A stretch of 64,000 nt of DNA, from the NCBI GenBank assembly GCA_964516135.1, contig CAZEWN010000019.1, positions 1 through 64,000 of the forward strand. Reading direction: 5' to 3'. A program made the translations under genes and the position numbers. How positions within the stretch are numbered: position 1 is the stretch's first letter; each line of letters begins with the position of its first letter. The notes below the pieces were generated by a model. It was not told the origin of the DNA and did not search any database. It was given only the letters and a program-made list of their open reading frames with translations. Source of the DNA: 34-65-8 sp964516135. Its GTDB lineage: Bacteria > Pseudomonadota > Alphaproteobacteria > Sphingomonadales > Sphingomonadaceae. This document shows, piece by piece, positions 7,755 to 17,013 of this stretch.

Positions 7755-8693
7755 TTAGTATCCGCGGGCGGGATCAAACAGGGGCGACAGCGGTTCGCCA
7801 TCGAGGTAGCGGCGGCAATTGACCAGGAACCGATCGGCCGAGCGCGCAAACATCTTGTCCTGCGCCAGCCCCGACAGGTGCATCGTGACATGCGCGTTAT
7901 CGAGCGACCACAGGGGGTGCTGGGGCGGCAGCGGCTCGGGTGTGGTCACATCGAGAAATGCGCCGCCGATGCGCTTTTCCGTCAACGCGGCGACCAGCGC
8001 ATCCTGGTCGACCGCCGCGCCGCGGGCGATGTTCACCAACACTGCATCGGGTTTCATCGCCGCCAGCTCCGCCGCGCCGATCATCCCATCGGTTTCAGGC
8101 GTCGCGGGAACGGCGAGGATGATCCAGTCGAACTCACCCAGGCGCGCGCGCCACTGGTGAGGTGTGAGGACCCCCTCCCCCGCGGTCCGACGCACCACCG
8201 TGACCGCGACCTCAAACGCCTCAAGGCGCGGCTTGATCAACTGCCCGATCGCGCCATAGCCCAGCAGCAGCGCCTTGCTGCCCGCCAGTTCGCGCTTGCC
8301 CGGGGACGCGGTAAGCCACTCGTGCCGATCCTGCGCGCGCACGACATCGCGATAACCCTTGGCCGTCGTCAGCATCCCCATGATGACGTATTCGGCAATG
8401 GTGATCGCATTGATCCCCGCGCCGTTGGTGACGGTGATGCCGCGCTCGACCAGCAGGTCCAGCGGCAGGAAATCGAGCCCGGCATAGATCGAATTGAGCC
8501 ACCTCAGGCTGGTGGCCCGGCGCACCGCTTCAGCCATGTCGCCCTTCGCGAACATGTCGAACCAGCCGATCTCCGCCAGTGGCGCCAGTTCCAGTGCTTC
8601 CTCGCGCGTAGCGAACCAGTGCGGTTCGATCCCGGACGGCAAGCGATGCTCGACCAGCGGGCGGATCAGATTGGAGAGGACCGCGGTGGGCAT
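7755..8693 (-). CDS. D-2-hydroxyacid dehydrogenase
   Basis: 312 aa. Rossmann nucleotide-binding motif LLGYGAIGQLI near residue 147; the family's catalytic residues follow as Arg in NIARGAAVDQDAL, Glu in TPEPLPPQHPLW and His in the MHLSG segment. The N-terminal substrate domain is short, as in phosphoglycerate dehydrogenase-like or glyoxylate/hydroxypyruvate reductase-like members. It reversibly reduces a 2-keto acid with NAD(P)H; the substrate is unknown. It lies 122 bases upstream of the ThDP enzyme on the same strand, so cotranscription is possible. Confidence 0.88.
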   Translation of the reverse strand: MPTAVLSNLIRPLVEHRLPSGIEPHWFATREEALELAPLAEIGWFDMFAKGDMAEAVRRATSLRWLNSIYAGLDFLPLDLLVERGITVTNGAGINAITIAEYVIMGMLTTAKGYRDVVRAQDRHEWLTASPGKRELAGSKALLLGYGAIGQLIKPRLEAFEVAVTVVRRTAGEGVLTPHQWRARLGEFDWIILAVPATPETDGMIGAAELAAMKPDAVLVNIARGAAVDQDALVAALTEKRIGGAFLDVTTPEPLPPQHPLWSLDNAHVTMHLSGLAQDKMFARSADRFLVNCRRYLDGEPLSPLFDPARGY

Positions 8694-8710
8694 GGTTTAC
8701 TCCTTCGAAT

Positions 8711-8737
8711 CCTCCCCATCGATTTACAACGGGGAGG
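8711..8737. repeat. Short hairpin CCTCCCC-N13-GGGGAGG
   Basis: A perfect 7-bp stem with a 13-base loop sits between cysS and the hydroxyacid dehydrogenase (both minus strand), 18 bases before the latter's start. There is no T-run on the minus strand, so it is a poor intrinsic terminator. Its CTCCCC/GGGGAG arms recall the larger repeat at 5873-5970, so it may be a degenerate member of that type. Confidence 0.4.
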
Positions 8738-8773
8738 TGCAGAAGCGTCAGTATCTTATGGAGGGGCCAATCG

Positions 8774-10204
8774 TCAGAGCCGCCATTCCCACCCAAGCGG
8801 GTCACCGTCCATGACCTCGACCCCCGCGGCGGCCAATTCGTCGCGGATCGCGTCGGAGGTGGCAAAGTCCTTCGCCGCGCGCGCATCCTTGCGCCGGGCG
8901 AGCGCGGCTTCGATTTCGGCCTCGGTGATGGTGGCGGCCTTGGGGCGGATGCGGAGATCGGTACGGGATAAGCTGAGAAGGTCGAGGCCAAGTACCGCAT
9001 CAAAGCGCTCCAACGCTGCAAGCGCATCGACAGGCGAGATCGCGTTCACGCCCAAAACGAGTTCGACCACAGCCAACGCTTCGGACGTGTTGAGATCGCC
9101 AGTCAGCGCATCGCCAAAAGCAGAATCGTACTTTTCAATCGGGAATGCGCCGAGCTGTCCTGCGCCGGCTCGATTCGTGAGCCGCTCCACCCCCATCACC
9201 ATCCGCTTCAACCGCGTGAGCGCAGCCTGCAAGCCCTCCCACGAGAACTCCAGCTCGCTGCGGTAGTGCGCCTGGAGACACATCAGGCGGTAGGCGAGCG
9301 GGTGGTAGCCCTTGTCGATCAGGAGCTGGAGGCGAAGAAACTCGCCCGAGGACTTGCTCATCTTACCGGTGCGATCGACGAGGAAGTTGTTGTGCATCCA
9401 GATGTTCGCGCCGCTCGCATCTGAATGGCAGTGCGCCTGGTTCTGGGCGATTTCGTTGGGGTGATGGATCTCGCGATGGTCGATCCCGCCGGTGTGTATG
9501 TCGAACGGGAAGCCCAGTACCTCCCCCGACATGACGGAGCATTCAAGGTGCCAGCCAGGAGCGCCCAGCCCCCAGGGCGAATCCCATTCCATCTGCCGCG
9601 TCTCGCCCGGCGGCGTCTTGCGCCAGATCGCGAAGTCGGCAGCGTTGCGTTTGCCCTCAACCGGATCGATCCGGCTCTCGCCCTCGTCGGTGGCCGCGCG
9701 CGCCAGTCGCCCGTAGTCGGCCACCGTCGACACGTCGAAATAGAGCCCGCTGTCGAGTTCGTAGCAGTGCTTCGCCGCGATGCCCTTGGCGAATTCGATC
9801 ATCTGCGGGACGTAGTCGGTCGCGATGGTCCACTGCGCGGGCTGGCGGATGTTGAGCGCCTTCACATCGGCCCAGAAGGCTTCGGTGTAGTGCTTCGCGA
9901 TGTCCCAGATCGACTGCGCATTTTGCGCCGCCGCCTTCTCCAGCTTGTCCTCGCCCGCGTCGGCATCGTCGGTCAGGTGGCCCACGTCGGTGATGTTGAT
10001 GACATGGGTGAGCTTGTAACCCTTAAAGCTCAGCGTTCGCCCCAGCACGTCGGCGAACACATAGGCGCGCATGTTGCCGATGTGCGGGTAGTTGTAGACC
10101 GTCGGCCCGCAGGTATACACGCGCGCCTCGCCGTCGTGGACCGGCTCGAACACTTCAAGCTGGCGGGTGAGCGAGTTGAACAGCTTGAGCGGGGCGTCGG
10201 TCAT
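8774..10204 (-). CDS. cysS: Cysteinyl-tRNA synthetase
   Basis: 476 aa from ATG 10202-10204. Class I synthetase motifs: zinc/active-site Cys in YTCGPTVYNYPHIGNMR (HIGH variant HIGN), further zinc ligands in HLECSVMSGEV and DIHTGGIDHREIHHPNE, and KMSKSSGEF for ATP binding. The C-terminus includes the helical DALR region (FAIPIEK.. to the Arg/Lys-rich tail) and ends ..GDPLGWEWRL. Length matches bacterial CysRS (about 460-480 aa). It charges tRNA-Cys in the cytosol. The gene is followed by a short hairpin and preceded by a 25-base gap from the nitroreductase on the same strand. Confidence 0.97.
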   Translation of the reverse strand: MTDAPLKLFNSLTRQLEVFEPVHDGEARVYTCGPTVYNYPHIGNMRAYVFADVLGRTLSFKGYKLTHVINITDVGHLTDDADAGEDKLEKAAAQNAQSIWDIAKHYTEAFWADVKALNIRQPAQWTIATDYVPQMIEFAKGIAAKHCYELDSGLYFDVSTVADYGRLARAATDEGESRIDPVEGKRNAADFAIWRKTPPGETRQMEWDSPWGLGAPGWHLECSVMSGEVLGFPFDIHTGGIDHREIHHPNEIAQNQAHCHSDASGANIWMHNNFLVDRTGKMSKSSGEFLRLQLLIDKGYHPLAYRLMCLQAHYRSELEFSWEGLQAALTRLKRMVMGVERLTNRAGAGQLGAFPIEKYDSAFGDALTGDLNTSEALAVVELVLGVNAISPVDALAALERFDAVLGLDLLSLSRTDLRIRPKAATITEAEIEAALARRKDARAAKDFATSDAIRDELAAAGVEVMDGDPLGWEWRL

Positions 10205-10229
10205 GCGCGCCGCATAGGTCGGCGCGCCG

Positions 10230-10904
10230 CTACTGCCAACCCTCCCAGCGCACCGCCTCTTCGATGGGCGCACGGTCAACCGGAAAATTGTTCACCGGGG
10301 CGTGCGCCTCGCGATATCCGATGGCCAGGCCACAAAAGAAGATGTGATCCTCCGGGATGTCGACCATCTCGCGGATCTGCGGGGAATAGACCGCCCACGC
10401 TTCCTGCGGGCAGGAATCCAGCCCTTCCTCGCGCAGCAGCAGCATGATCGATTGCAGCCACATGCCGATGTCCGACCACTGCGGCGGACCCATGTATCTG
10501 GGCGTGTGCACCAGCATCAGCACCGGCGCGCCGAAGGCACGGAAATTGCGCGCGAACCACATCAGGCGTGCCGTCTTGTCCTCACGCGGAATTTGCAGGG
10601 CACGGTACATGTCCTCCCCTACCCCGCGGCGGCGCAACTCATAAGCTCCGTCAAGATCTGGCGGATAGACATTGTATTCCGGCGCATGCGCCGCACGGCC
10701 CTTAGGAAATTCCAGCGCGATCCGGTCGAACAGGCGCTGCATTGGCGCGCCGGTCAGCACGATCCCGTGCCAAGGCTGCGTGTTTCCCCCCGAAGGCGCC
10801 CGCTGCGCCTTGACGAGCACCCGCTCGATCACGGTGCGATCGACCGGCTGGTCGGTAAACGCGCGGATGGAGCGGCGCGTGCCGATGGCTTCGGTTACGG
10901 TCAC
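10230..10904 (-). CDS. Nitroreductase-family flavoprotein
   Basis: 224 aa. The FMN-binding N-terminus is typical (TRRSIRAFTDQPVDRTVIER.. then APSGGNTQPW), with a C-terminal FFCGLAIGYREAHAPVNNF segment common to the family. Such enzymes reduce nitroaromatics, quinones or other acceptors with NAD(P)H; the substrate is unknown. Its ATG overlaps the TGA of cobT (10901-10904), indicating an operon with cobT. BluB, the flavin-destructase of the same fold that makes the lower ligand of cobalamin, was considered because of cobT, but this protein looks like a generic nitroreductase. Confidence 0.88.
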   Translation of the reverse strand: MTVTEAIGTRRSIRAFTDQPVDRTVIERVLVKAQRAPSGGNTQPWHGIVLTGAPMQRLFDRIALEFPKGRAAHAPEYNVYPPDLDGAYELRRRGVGEDMYRALQIPREDKTARLMWFARNFRAFGAPVLMLVHTPRYMGPPQWSDIGMWLQSIMLLLREEGLDSCPQEAWAVYSPQIREMVDIPEDHIFFCGLAIGYREAHAPVNNFPVDRAPIEEAVRWEGWQ

Positions 10905-12724
10905 TTGGTTTCGCCTTCGAACAGCCCCGCAAGCTGTTCGATAATGGTACCGCCAAGCTGCTCTACGTCCATGATCGTGACCGACCGCTTGTAGTATCGT
11001 GTCACATCATGTCCAATGCCGATGGCGGCGAGTTGCACCGGCGAGCTCCTCTCGATCCACTCTATCACCCGGCGCAAGTGCTGTTCCAGATAACCCGCGT
11101 TGTTCACGCTGAGGGTCGAATCGTCGACCGGCGCGCCGTCCGAAATGACCATCAGGATGCGGCGATCCTCCGGGCGGGCGAGCAGGCGCTGGTGCGCCCA
11201 GAGCAGCGCCTCGCCGTCGATGTTTTCCTTGAGCAACCCTTCGCGCATCATCAGACCGAGGTTGCGGCGCGCGCGGCGCCACGGCTCGTCTGCCTTCTTG
11301 TAGACGATGTGGCGCAGGTCGTTAAGGCGGCCCGGATGCGGCGGCTTGCCATCTGCGAGCCACGCTTCACGGCTCTGGCCGCCCTTCCATGCGCGGGTGG
11401 TAAAGCCCAAAATCTCGGTCTTGACCCCGCACCGCTCCAGCGTGCGCGCGAGAATATCGGCGCTGATGGCGGCGATGGAGATCGGCCGCCCGCGCATTGA
11501 GCCGGAATTGTCGATCAGCAGGGTGACGACGGTGTCCTTGAATTCCTGGTCGCGCTCGACCTTGTAGCTCAGCGACTGCCCCGGGCTGACGACCACGCGC
11601 GCCAGCCGCGCTGCATCGAGCAGCCCTTCTTCCTGGTCGAAATCCCAGGCGCGGTTCTGTTGCGCCATCAGCCGGCGCTGCAGGCGATTGGCCAGCCGGG
11701 TGACGATCGACTGCAGCCCGGTAAGCTGGCTGTCGAGATAGGCGCGCAGCCTGTCCAGTTCATCGGCATCGCAAAGTTCGGGCGCCTCGACCACTTCGTC
11801 GAAACGGTTGGTGAAGTGCTTGTATTCGAAATCGTTCGGAATGTCGGTCCACGGCCGGTTGGGCCGGACCGGCATCATGCCGTCCTCACCCTCTTCACCG
11901 ACATCCCCGTCGGACATCTCCTCGCTGTCCTGCGATTCGCCGTCGGAGTCGCCGTCGCTGTCGCCTTGGGCGGGTTCCCCGGCCATCTCGGCGGTCTGCG
12001 GTTCGGCTCCGTCCTGCTGGTCTTCGCCGTCGTCGTCAGCCTCGTCCTGGCCGTCGTCCGCGTCACCGTCGTCCTCGTCGGAACTTCCGCTTTCGTCGGT
12101 ACGGGTCAGCTCGAGGTGCTGCAACATGTCCAGCGCAAGCGACTGGAAAGCCTTCTGGTCGTCGATCGAGAGGGCCAGAGCCTCGAAGTCGCCGCCGGTG
12201 CGCGCCTCGATGAATTCGCGCACCATCTCGACCCCGCCGCGCGCGCGTTGCGGAATCGGGGCACCCGTCAAAGCCTCGCGCAATAGCAGGCCGAGCGCGC
12301 TCTGAAGCGGGACCTCGCCTTCCACCTGGGCGCGCGTAATCGGATCGGTCGCGGTCCGCAGTTCGGTCGCGGCCTCAAGATTGTCACGCATGCCGCTGAA
12401 ATTGTTTGCGCCCAATGCTTCGTATCGGACCTGTTCGACCACGTCGTAGCACGCCCGCGCGGTGGGCTCGGCTGGCGCGGCGCGCGCATGGAGCGCGGCA
12501 TTGTGGTGGCGCAGCTTCAAGGCAAAGCTGTCGGCGAAGCCGCGCGCCTCGCTCGCCTGATCGCGTGGCAGCGTGCGCCCTGGCAATGGCACGCGGAAGT
12601 TGCTGCCCGAAGCGCTGGGTGCATCAGCGCTCCACGCGACCTCGACCTCGGGATCGCGCGACACCGCCCGCGCGGTCGCGGTCAGCGCCTGTTTGAAGCG
12701 ATCGAGAGGCGTGCGATCGGCCAT
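10901..12724 (-). CDS. cobT: CobT-like cobaltochelatase subunit
   Basis: 607 aa. N-terminal CobT domain (DRFKQALTATARAVSRDPE.., RVPLPGRTLP), a long Asp/Glu/Gly/Ser-rich acidic stretch (about residues 210-290), then a VWA domain with the MIDAS motif DNSGSMRGRPIS and a downstream VISDGAPVDDSTL. CobT with CobS (AAA+) and CobN inserts cobalt into the corrin ring in aerobic B12 synthesis; cobS and cobN are not adjacent here. The ATG follows directly after the TAA of the transaldolase-like gene, and the TGA overlaps the nitroreductase start. Confidence 0.93.
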   Translation of the reverse strand: MADRTPLDRFKQALTATARAVSRDPEVEVAWSADAPSASGSNFRVPLPGRTLPRDQASEARGFADSFALKLRHHNAALHARAAPAEPTARACYDVVEQVRYEALGANNFSGMRDNLEAATELRTATDPITRAQVEGEVPLQSALGLLLREALTGAPIPQRARGGVEMVREFIEARTGGDFEALALSIDDQKAFQSLALDMLQHLELTRTDESGSSDEDDGDADDGQDEADDDGEDQQDGAEPQTAEMAGEPAQGDSDGDSDGESQDSEEMSDGDVGEEGEDGMMPVRPNRPWTDIPNDFEYKHFTNRFDEVVEAPELCDADELDRLRAYLDSQLTGLQSIVTRLANRLQRRLMAQQNRAWDFDQEEGLLDAARLARVVVSPGQSLSYKVERDQEFKDTVVTLLIDNSGSMRGRPISIAAISADILARTLERCGVKTEILGFTTRAWKGGQSREAWLADGKPPHPGRLNDLRHIVYKKADEPWRRARRNLGLMMREGLLKENIDGEALLWAHQRLLARPEDRRILMVISDGAPVDDSTLSVNNAGYLEQHLRRVIEWIERSSPVQLAAIGIGHDVTRYYKRSVTIMDVEQLGGTIIEQLAGLFEGETK

Positions 12725-13381
12725 TTACTTGATGATCGACTGGCCCGTCTTCGCCCAATCGGCCAGGAATCCATCGATTCCCTTGTCGGTCAGCACGTGC
12801 TTGACCAGTCCCTTGATGACGGCAGGCGGCGCGGTCATCACGTCAGCGCCGATCTTGGCGGCTTCGAACACGTGAACGCCGTGTCGAACGCTGGCGACAA
12901 GAATTTCGGTGCCGAAATCGTAGTTGTCATAGATCAGGCGGATGTCGCTGATCAGTTGCATTCCGTCGAAGCCGTTGTCGTCGTGCCGCCCGACGAAGGG
13001 ACTGACAAAAGTCGCGCCCGCCTTCGCCGCCAGCAAGGCCTGATTGGCGGAAAAGCACAGCGTCACATTGACCATCGTGCCCTCGCCCGAAAGCGCGCGG
13101 CAGGTCTTCAGGCCGTCGATCGTAAGTGGCACCTTGATGCACACATTGTCCGCGATCCGGCGCAGGATTTCGGCCTCGCGCATCATCTCCGCGTGGTCGA
13201 GCGCGACGACTTCCGCGCTTACCGGGCCATCGACGATCCCGCAAATCTCGCGCGTCACTTCCATGAAGTCGCGGCCCGACTTGGCGATCAGCGATGGGTT
13301 GGTCGTGACGCCATCAAGCAGCCCGGCTTCTGCCAGTTCCCTGATATCGGCAATTTCGGCGGTGTCGGCGAAGAATTTCAT
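12725..13381 (-). CDS. fsa: Transaldolase / fructose-6-phosphate aldolase family (TalC/Fsa type)
   Basis: 218 aa, the size of the small single-domain transaldolases. Characteristic segments: MKFFADTAEIADIREL, GVTTNPSLIAKSG, the Schiff-base Lys in NVCIKVPLT, FSANQALLAAKAGATFVSPF and the C-terminal ADVMTAPPAVIKGLVKH. It performs transaldolase or fructose-6-phosphate aldolase chemistry in sugar-phosphate metabolism; the two cannot be told apart by inspection. Its TAA is immediately followed by the cobT ATG, so they are coupled. priA lies 0.8 kb further, a neighbourhood I recall from other alphaproteobacteria. Confidence 0.92.
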   Translation of the reverse strand: MKFFADTAEIADIRELAEAGLLDGVTTNPSLIAKSGRDFMEVTREICGIVDGPVSAEVVALDHAEMMREAEILRRIADNVCIKVPLTIDGLKTCRALSGEGTMVNVTLCFSANQALLAAKAGATFVSPFVGRHDDNGFDGMQLISDIRLIYDNYDFGTEILVASVRHGVHVFEAAKIGADVMTAPPAVIKGLVKHVLTDKGIDGFLADWAKTGQSIIK

Positions 13382-13427
13382 GTGTGGCAGGCTCCGGGTA
13401 TATCGATTCTCCGCCGCTCTAGCCCGG

Positions 13428-14111
13428 TCACAACCGCGATGCGACCCCGAACACGCCGATCAGCAGCGGATCGCGGGTGGCGCCCGGGTCGCGGCGGATG
13501 GCTGCTTCCTCGACGCCGATTTCGCGCCAGATCGCATCGTTCACGGTGGCGGAAAAACGCGTGGCCACCCCGCCTACATCGACGCCCGAAAGCCGCGCAA
13601 TGGCGTCGGAAATCACCGGATCGCGCGCGACGCGGATCGCCTGGCCCAGTTCGGGCACCATTGCCTCGACCAGCCGCTCGCCCATCTCGCCGCGCAGAAA
13701 GCTGGTGGCGGCGGTCGGTCCGCCCCGCACCAGTGCCTCGGCAGCGGAGAATCCGATCACGCGCACGGTATCAGCGACGATGGGCGCGGCGCGCTCTGCA
13801 CCCCTGATCGCGACATCGGCAAAGGCATGCTCCAGTCGCGACTTGAACAATGGGCCGGTAAGGATGGCGGCCATCACGTTGCCGCGCGCACCGAACACGC
13901 CGCCGAAATCAAGCGCTTCAACCTGCGCGTCCCAGTAACCGCCGGGTGCGGTCAGCCGGGCGAAGGCGCGCTCGCTCGACAGCAGCAGCAGGCGCCGGAT
14001 CGCATCGGTGAAGCTGAAGCCGTAGCCGGTGGTCGCGCAACCCGAGACGAGCAGCGCCGCACCTGCCGCCGCGCTGCCCACGAAAGCGCGCCGTCCGATA
14101 ATATGGGTCAT
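13428..14111 (-). CDS. DUF4197 lipoprotein
   Basis: 227 aa with a signal peptide that starts RRAFVGSAAAGAALLVSGC; the Cys in LVSGC is a lipobox, so it is probably membrane-anchored. The rest matches DUF4197 by pattern (FTDAIRRLLLLSSERAFARL, GPLFKSRLEHAFADVA, ATRFSATVNDAIWREIG). It is divergent from priA with only about 56 bases between the two starts, so the promoters overlap. Function of the family is unknown; an envelope role is inference. Confidence 0.85.
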   Translation of the reverse strand: MTHIIGRRAFVGSAAAGAALLVSGCATTGYGFSFTDAIRRLLLLSSERAFARLTAPGGYWDAQVEALDFGGVFGARGNVMAAILTGPLFKSRLEHAFADVAIRGAERAAPIVADTVRVIGFSAAEALVRGGPTAATSFLRGEMGERLVEAMVPELGQAIRVARDPVISDAIARLSGVDVGGVATRFSATVNDAIWREIGVEEAAIRRDPGATRDPLLIGVFGVASRL

Positions 14112-14167
14112 ATTCCTTCTCCCAAACCTTGTCGCGCCCCGCCTGCCCCGCCCATATGGAACGCTTC

Positions 14168-16345
14168 ATGAACCGCGTCCGCTGCCTCGTTTTCAACGCC
14201 GCGCTCGGCGTTCTCGACTATCGCGCCCCTTCCGGAATGCCGGTCGAGGTGGGTTCGGTGGTCGTCGCGCCGCTTGGACCGCGCCAGATCCTCGGGGTGG
14301 TCTGGGATGAGGACCGCTTGCCCGGCGCTGACGTTGCCGAGTCCAGGCTGCGGCCGCTGCTTGAGGTATTGCCCGTGCCGCCGCTCCGGCCCGAACTGCG
14401 GCGCCTGGTCGAATGGACGGCGGACTATTACTGTGCCCCGCTGCCTGCCGTCGCGCGCATGGTGCTTGCTTCGGGCGGAGCGCTGCGCGGGCCGTCCGTC
14501 ACGACCGAATATCGCCTTTCAGGCATGGCGCCCGACCGGCTTACGCCAAAGCGGCTCCAGGCAATGGAAGCGCTGCAGGGCGAGCAGGCGACGATGCGCG
14601 AGCTGGCTGAACTGGCGGGCGTTTCCGAAGGCGTGCTGCGCGGGCTGGCCAATCAGGGCGCGCTCGAGGCGGTGCTGGTCGATTGCGATCGCCCTTACCC
14701 CCGCGCGGAGCCAGGCCACGTCACGGTCGACCTGAACACCGAACAGGCCGAGGTTGCCGCCACGCTGACCGGCGCGGTCGAGGCACGCAAGTTCGCCCCC
14801 TTCCTGCTCGATGGCGTGACGGGGTCGGGCAAGACCGAAACATATTTCGAGGCGGTCGCCGCGGCGTTGCGGATGGGCCGTCAGGTGCTCGTCCTGCTGC
14901 CCGAGATCGCGCTGACTGAAGCCTTCCTGCGCCGGTTCGAAGACCGTTTCGGCACCCCTCCCGTGATGTGGCATTCCTCGCTCAAGTCGTCCGAGCGCCG
15001 GCGGGCGTGGCGCGCGATTGCCGGCGGGCCCGAAGAAGGCGGGGCGCAGGTGGTGGTCGGTGCGCGCTCGGCGCTGTTCCTGCCTTATGCCAACCTGGGC
15101 CTGATAGTGGTGGACGAGGCGCACGAGGTCAGCTTCAAGCAGGACGACGGAGTGCGCTACAACGCGCGCGACGTGGCGGTAATGCGCGCGCGGTTCGAGG
15201 CGTTCCCGGTGATCCTCGCCAGCGCCACCCCCGCGCTCGAAAGCCTGCAGATGGCCGAGAGCGGGGTCTACGAAAAACTCGACCTGCCCGCGCGGTTCGG
15301 CGGGGCCACCCTGCCCGCGATCGAAACACTCGATCTCACCAAGGACAAGCCCGAGCGCGGCCGCTGGCTCGCCCCGCCACTGGCGCAGGCGCTGGCCGAA
15401 ACGCTGGAGCGCGGCGAGCAATCGCTCTTGTTCCTCAATCGCCGCGGCTATGCCCCGCTGACATTGTGCCGCAACTGTGGACACCGCTTCCAATGCGCCA
15501 ATTGCAGCGCCTGGCTGGTCGAGCACCGCTTCAGCCAGCGCCTCGCCTGCCACCATTGCGGGCACGAGGAGAAACCGCCGACCCACTGCCCCGAATGCGG
15601 CGAACCCGACTGCATGGTGGCCTGCGGCCCCGGGGTGGAGCGGATCGCGGATGAAGTGGCCCAAATCCTGCCGGATGCGCGCGTCGCGGTCGTCACCTCC
15701 GACACGATCGGCTCGCCCGAACGCGCGGCCGATTTCGTCGCGCAGGCGGAAGGCGGTGCGATCGACGTGATTGTCGGCACGCAGCTCGTAACCAAGGGAT
15801 TTCACTTTCCCGAGCTTACCTTGGTGGGCGTGGTCGATGCCGACCTCGGGCTGGAGGGCGGCGACTTGCGCGCGGCGGAGCGGACTTACCAGCAGATCGC
15901 CCAGGTCGCCGGGCGTGCCGGGCGCGGGGCCAAGCCAGGCACGGTGCTGATCCAGACCCGCCATCCCTCCGCGCCGGTCATTGCCGCGCTGGCCGCTGGC
16001 GACCGCGACGCCTTCTATGAGGCCGAGACCGAGGCGCGCCGCCACGCCGGCGCCCCGCCCTTCGGCCGCTGGGCCGCGATCATCGTGTCGAGCGAAGATG
16101 AGACCGAGGCGCGCGAGGCGGCCCAACGCCTTGGCGGCACCCGCCCGCACCTGCCCGACATTGCCGTGCTCGGCCCCGCGCCTGCACCGATGGCGCTGCT
16201 GCGCGGTCGCTACCGCTACCGCCTGCTGCTCAATGCTCGCCGCAGCGCGCAGGTACAGGACGTGATCCGCGAGTGGATCGGCGCGCTCGACTTTCCGCGC
16301 GGGGTACGGGTAAGCGTGGATATCGACCCCTACAGCTTCGTCTAG
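14168..16345 (+). CDS. priA: Primosomal protein N' (replication restart helicase PriA)
   Basis: 725 aa from ATG 14168 (MNRVRCLVFNAALGVLDY, the usual start); ATG 14156 is an alternative. N-terminal 3' DNA-binding domain, Walker A GVTGSGKTE, DEAH box VVDEAHEVSFKQDDG, ASATPALES (motif III), and the zinc-binding insertion CRNCGHRFQCANC..CHHCGHEEKPPTHCPECGEPDC between helicase lobes. Helicase motifs V/VI follow (VGTQLVTKGFHFPEL, QVAGRAGRG). PriA recognises stalled forks and loads DnaB. The next gene, a GST, starts 12 bases downstream. Confidence 0.97.
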   Translation: MNRVRCLVFNAALGVLDYRAPSGMPVEVGSVVVAPLGPRQILGVVWDEDRLPGADVAESRLRPLLEVLPVPPLRPELRRLVEWTADYYCAPLPAVARMVLASGGALRGPSVTTEYRLSGMAPDRLTPKRLQAMEALQGEQATMRELAELAGVSEGVLRGLANQGALEAVLVDCDRPYPRAEPGHVTVDLNTEQAEVAATLTGAVEARKFAPFLLDGVTGSGKTETYFEAVAAALRMGRQVLVLLPEIALTEAFLRRFEDRFGTPPVMWHSSLKSSERRRAWRAIAGGPEEGGAQVVVGARSALFLPYANLGLIVVDEAHEVSFKQDDGVRYNARDVAVMRARFEAFPVILASATPALESLQMAESGVYEKLDLPARFGGATLPAIETLDLTKDKPERGRWLAPPLAQALAETLERGEQSLLFLNRRGYAPLTLCRNCGHRFQCANCSAWLVEHRFSQRLACHHCGHEEKPPTHCPECGEPDCMVACGPGVERIADEVAQILPDARVAVVTSDTIGSPERAADFVAQAEGGAIDVIVGTQLVTKGFHFPELTLVGVVDADLGLEGGDLRAAERTYQQIAQVAGRAGRGAKPGTVLIQTRHPSAPVIAALAAGDRDAFYEAETEARRHAGAPPFGRWAAIIVSSEDETEAREAAQRLGGTRPHLPDIAVLGPAPAPMALLRGRYRYRLLLNARRSAQVQDVIREWIGALDFPRGVRVSVDIDPYSFV

Positions 16346-16356
16346 GAGACGCGCCC

Positions 16357-16995
16357 ATGCTGACAGTCCATCATCTCGGAATTTCGCAATCTGAGCGCGT
16401 TGTTTGGCTGTGTGAAGAGCTGGAGCTCGATTACACCTTCAAGCGCTACGACCGGCGCGCGGACAACCGGCTCGCGCCCGATGAGCTGAAGGCGCTCCAC
16501 CCCGCAGGCATGGCGCCGGTGATCGAAGACGGCGACCTGGTGCTCGCCGAAAGCGGCGCGATTTGCGAATATGTGGATCGCAAGTACGGGAATGCGAAGC
16601 ACTGCCTCGGCCCCGATCATCCAGACTTTGCCGACCACCTGTTCTGGGTTCATTATGCCAACGGCACCTTCATGACCAATGGCATGATGCAGCTGGTCCT
16701 CGCGATGGGTGAACCGCAAAACCCGGCGCCGGCCCTGTTCGTGGAAGACCGCGCCAATCGCGGCTGGGAACAGGTCGAGGCGCGGCTGGGTGAGGCCGAA
16801 TTCCTCGGCGGCAGGCAATTGACGCTGGCCGACATCCTGATGGTTTATGCGCTTACCACCGGCCGCATGTTCCGCGGCAGGACGCTCGATGGCCTGCCCA
16901 ACATCGCCGCCTATCTCCAGCGCATCGGCGCGCGGCCCGCCTACCAGCGTGCTTGGGCGAAATGTGAGCCAGCGATGCCGCCGCAACTGACCTGA
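16357..16995 (+). CDS. Glutathione S-transferase family protein
   Basis: 212 aa from ATG 16357, 11 bases after the priA stop, with GGAGA ribosome-binding site. Thioredoxin-fold N-terminus (LTVHHLGISQSERVVWLCEE), cis-Pro/gamma-Glu contact region MAPVIEDGDLVLAESGAICEY and an all-helical C-terminus ending LPNIAAYLQRIGARPAYQRA, which fits the GST layout. It probably conjugates or reduces electrophiles with glutathione; the substrate is unknown. Likely cotranscribed with priA. Confidence 0.9.
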   Translation: MLTVHHLGISQSERVVWLCEELELDYTFKRYDRRADNRLAPDELKALHPAGMAPVIEDGDLVLAESGAICEYVDRKYGNAKHCLGPDHPDFADHLFWVHYANGTFMTNGMMQLVLAMGEPQNPAPALFVEDRANRGWEQVEARLGEAEFLGGRQLTLADILMVYALTTGRMFRGRTLDGLPNIAAYLQRIGARPAYQRAWAKCEPAMPPQLT

Positions 16996-17013
16996 CCTGC
17001 GCGAACGTCCCAT

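Noticed and set aside
7731..9266. Plus-strand open frame of 511 aa
   Set aside because: Lies over the hydroxyacid dehydrogenase and cysS in antisense; no motif.
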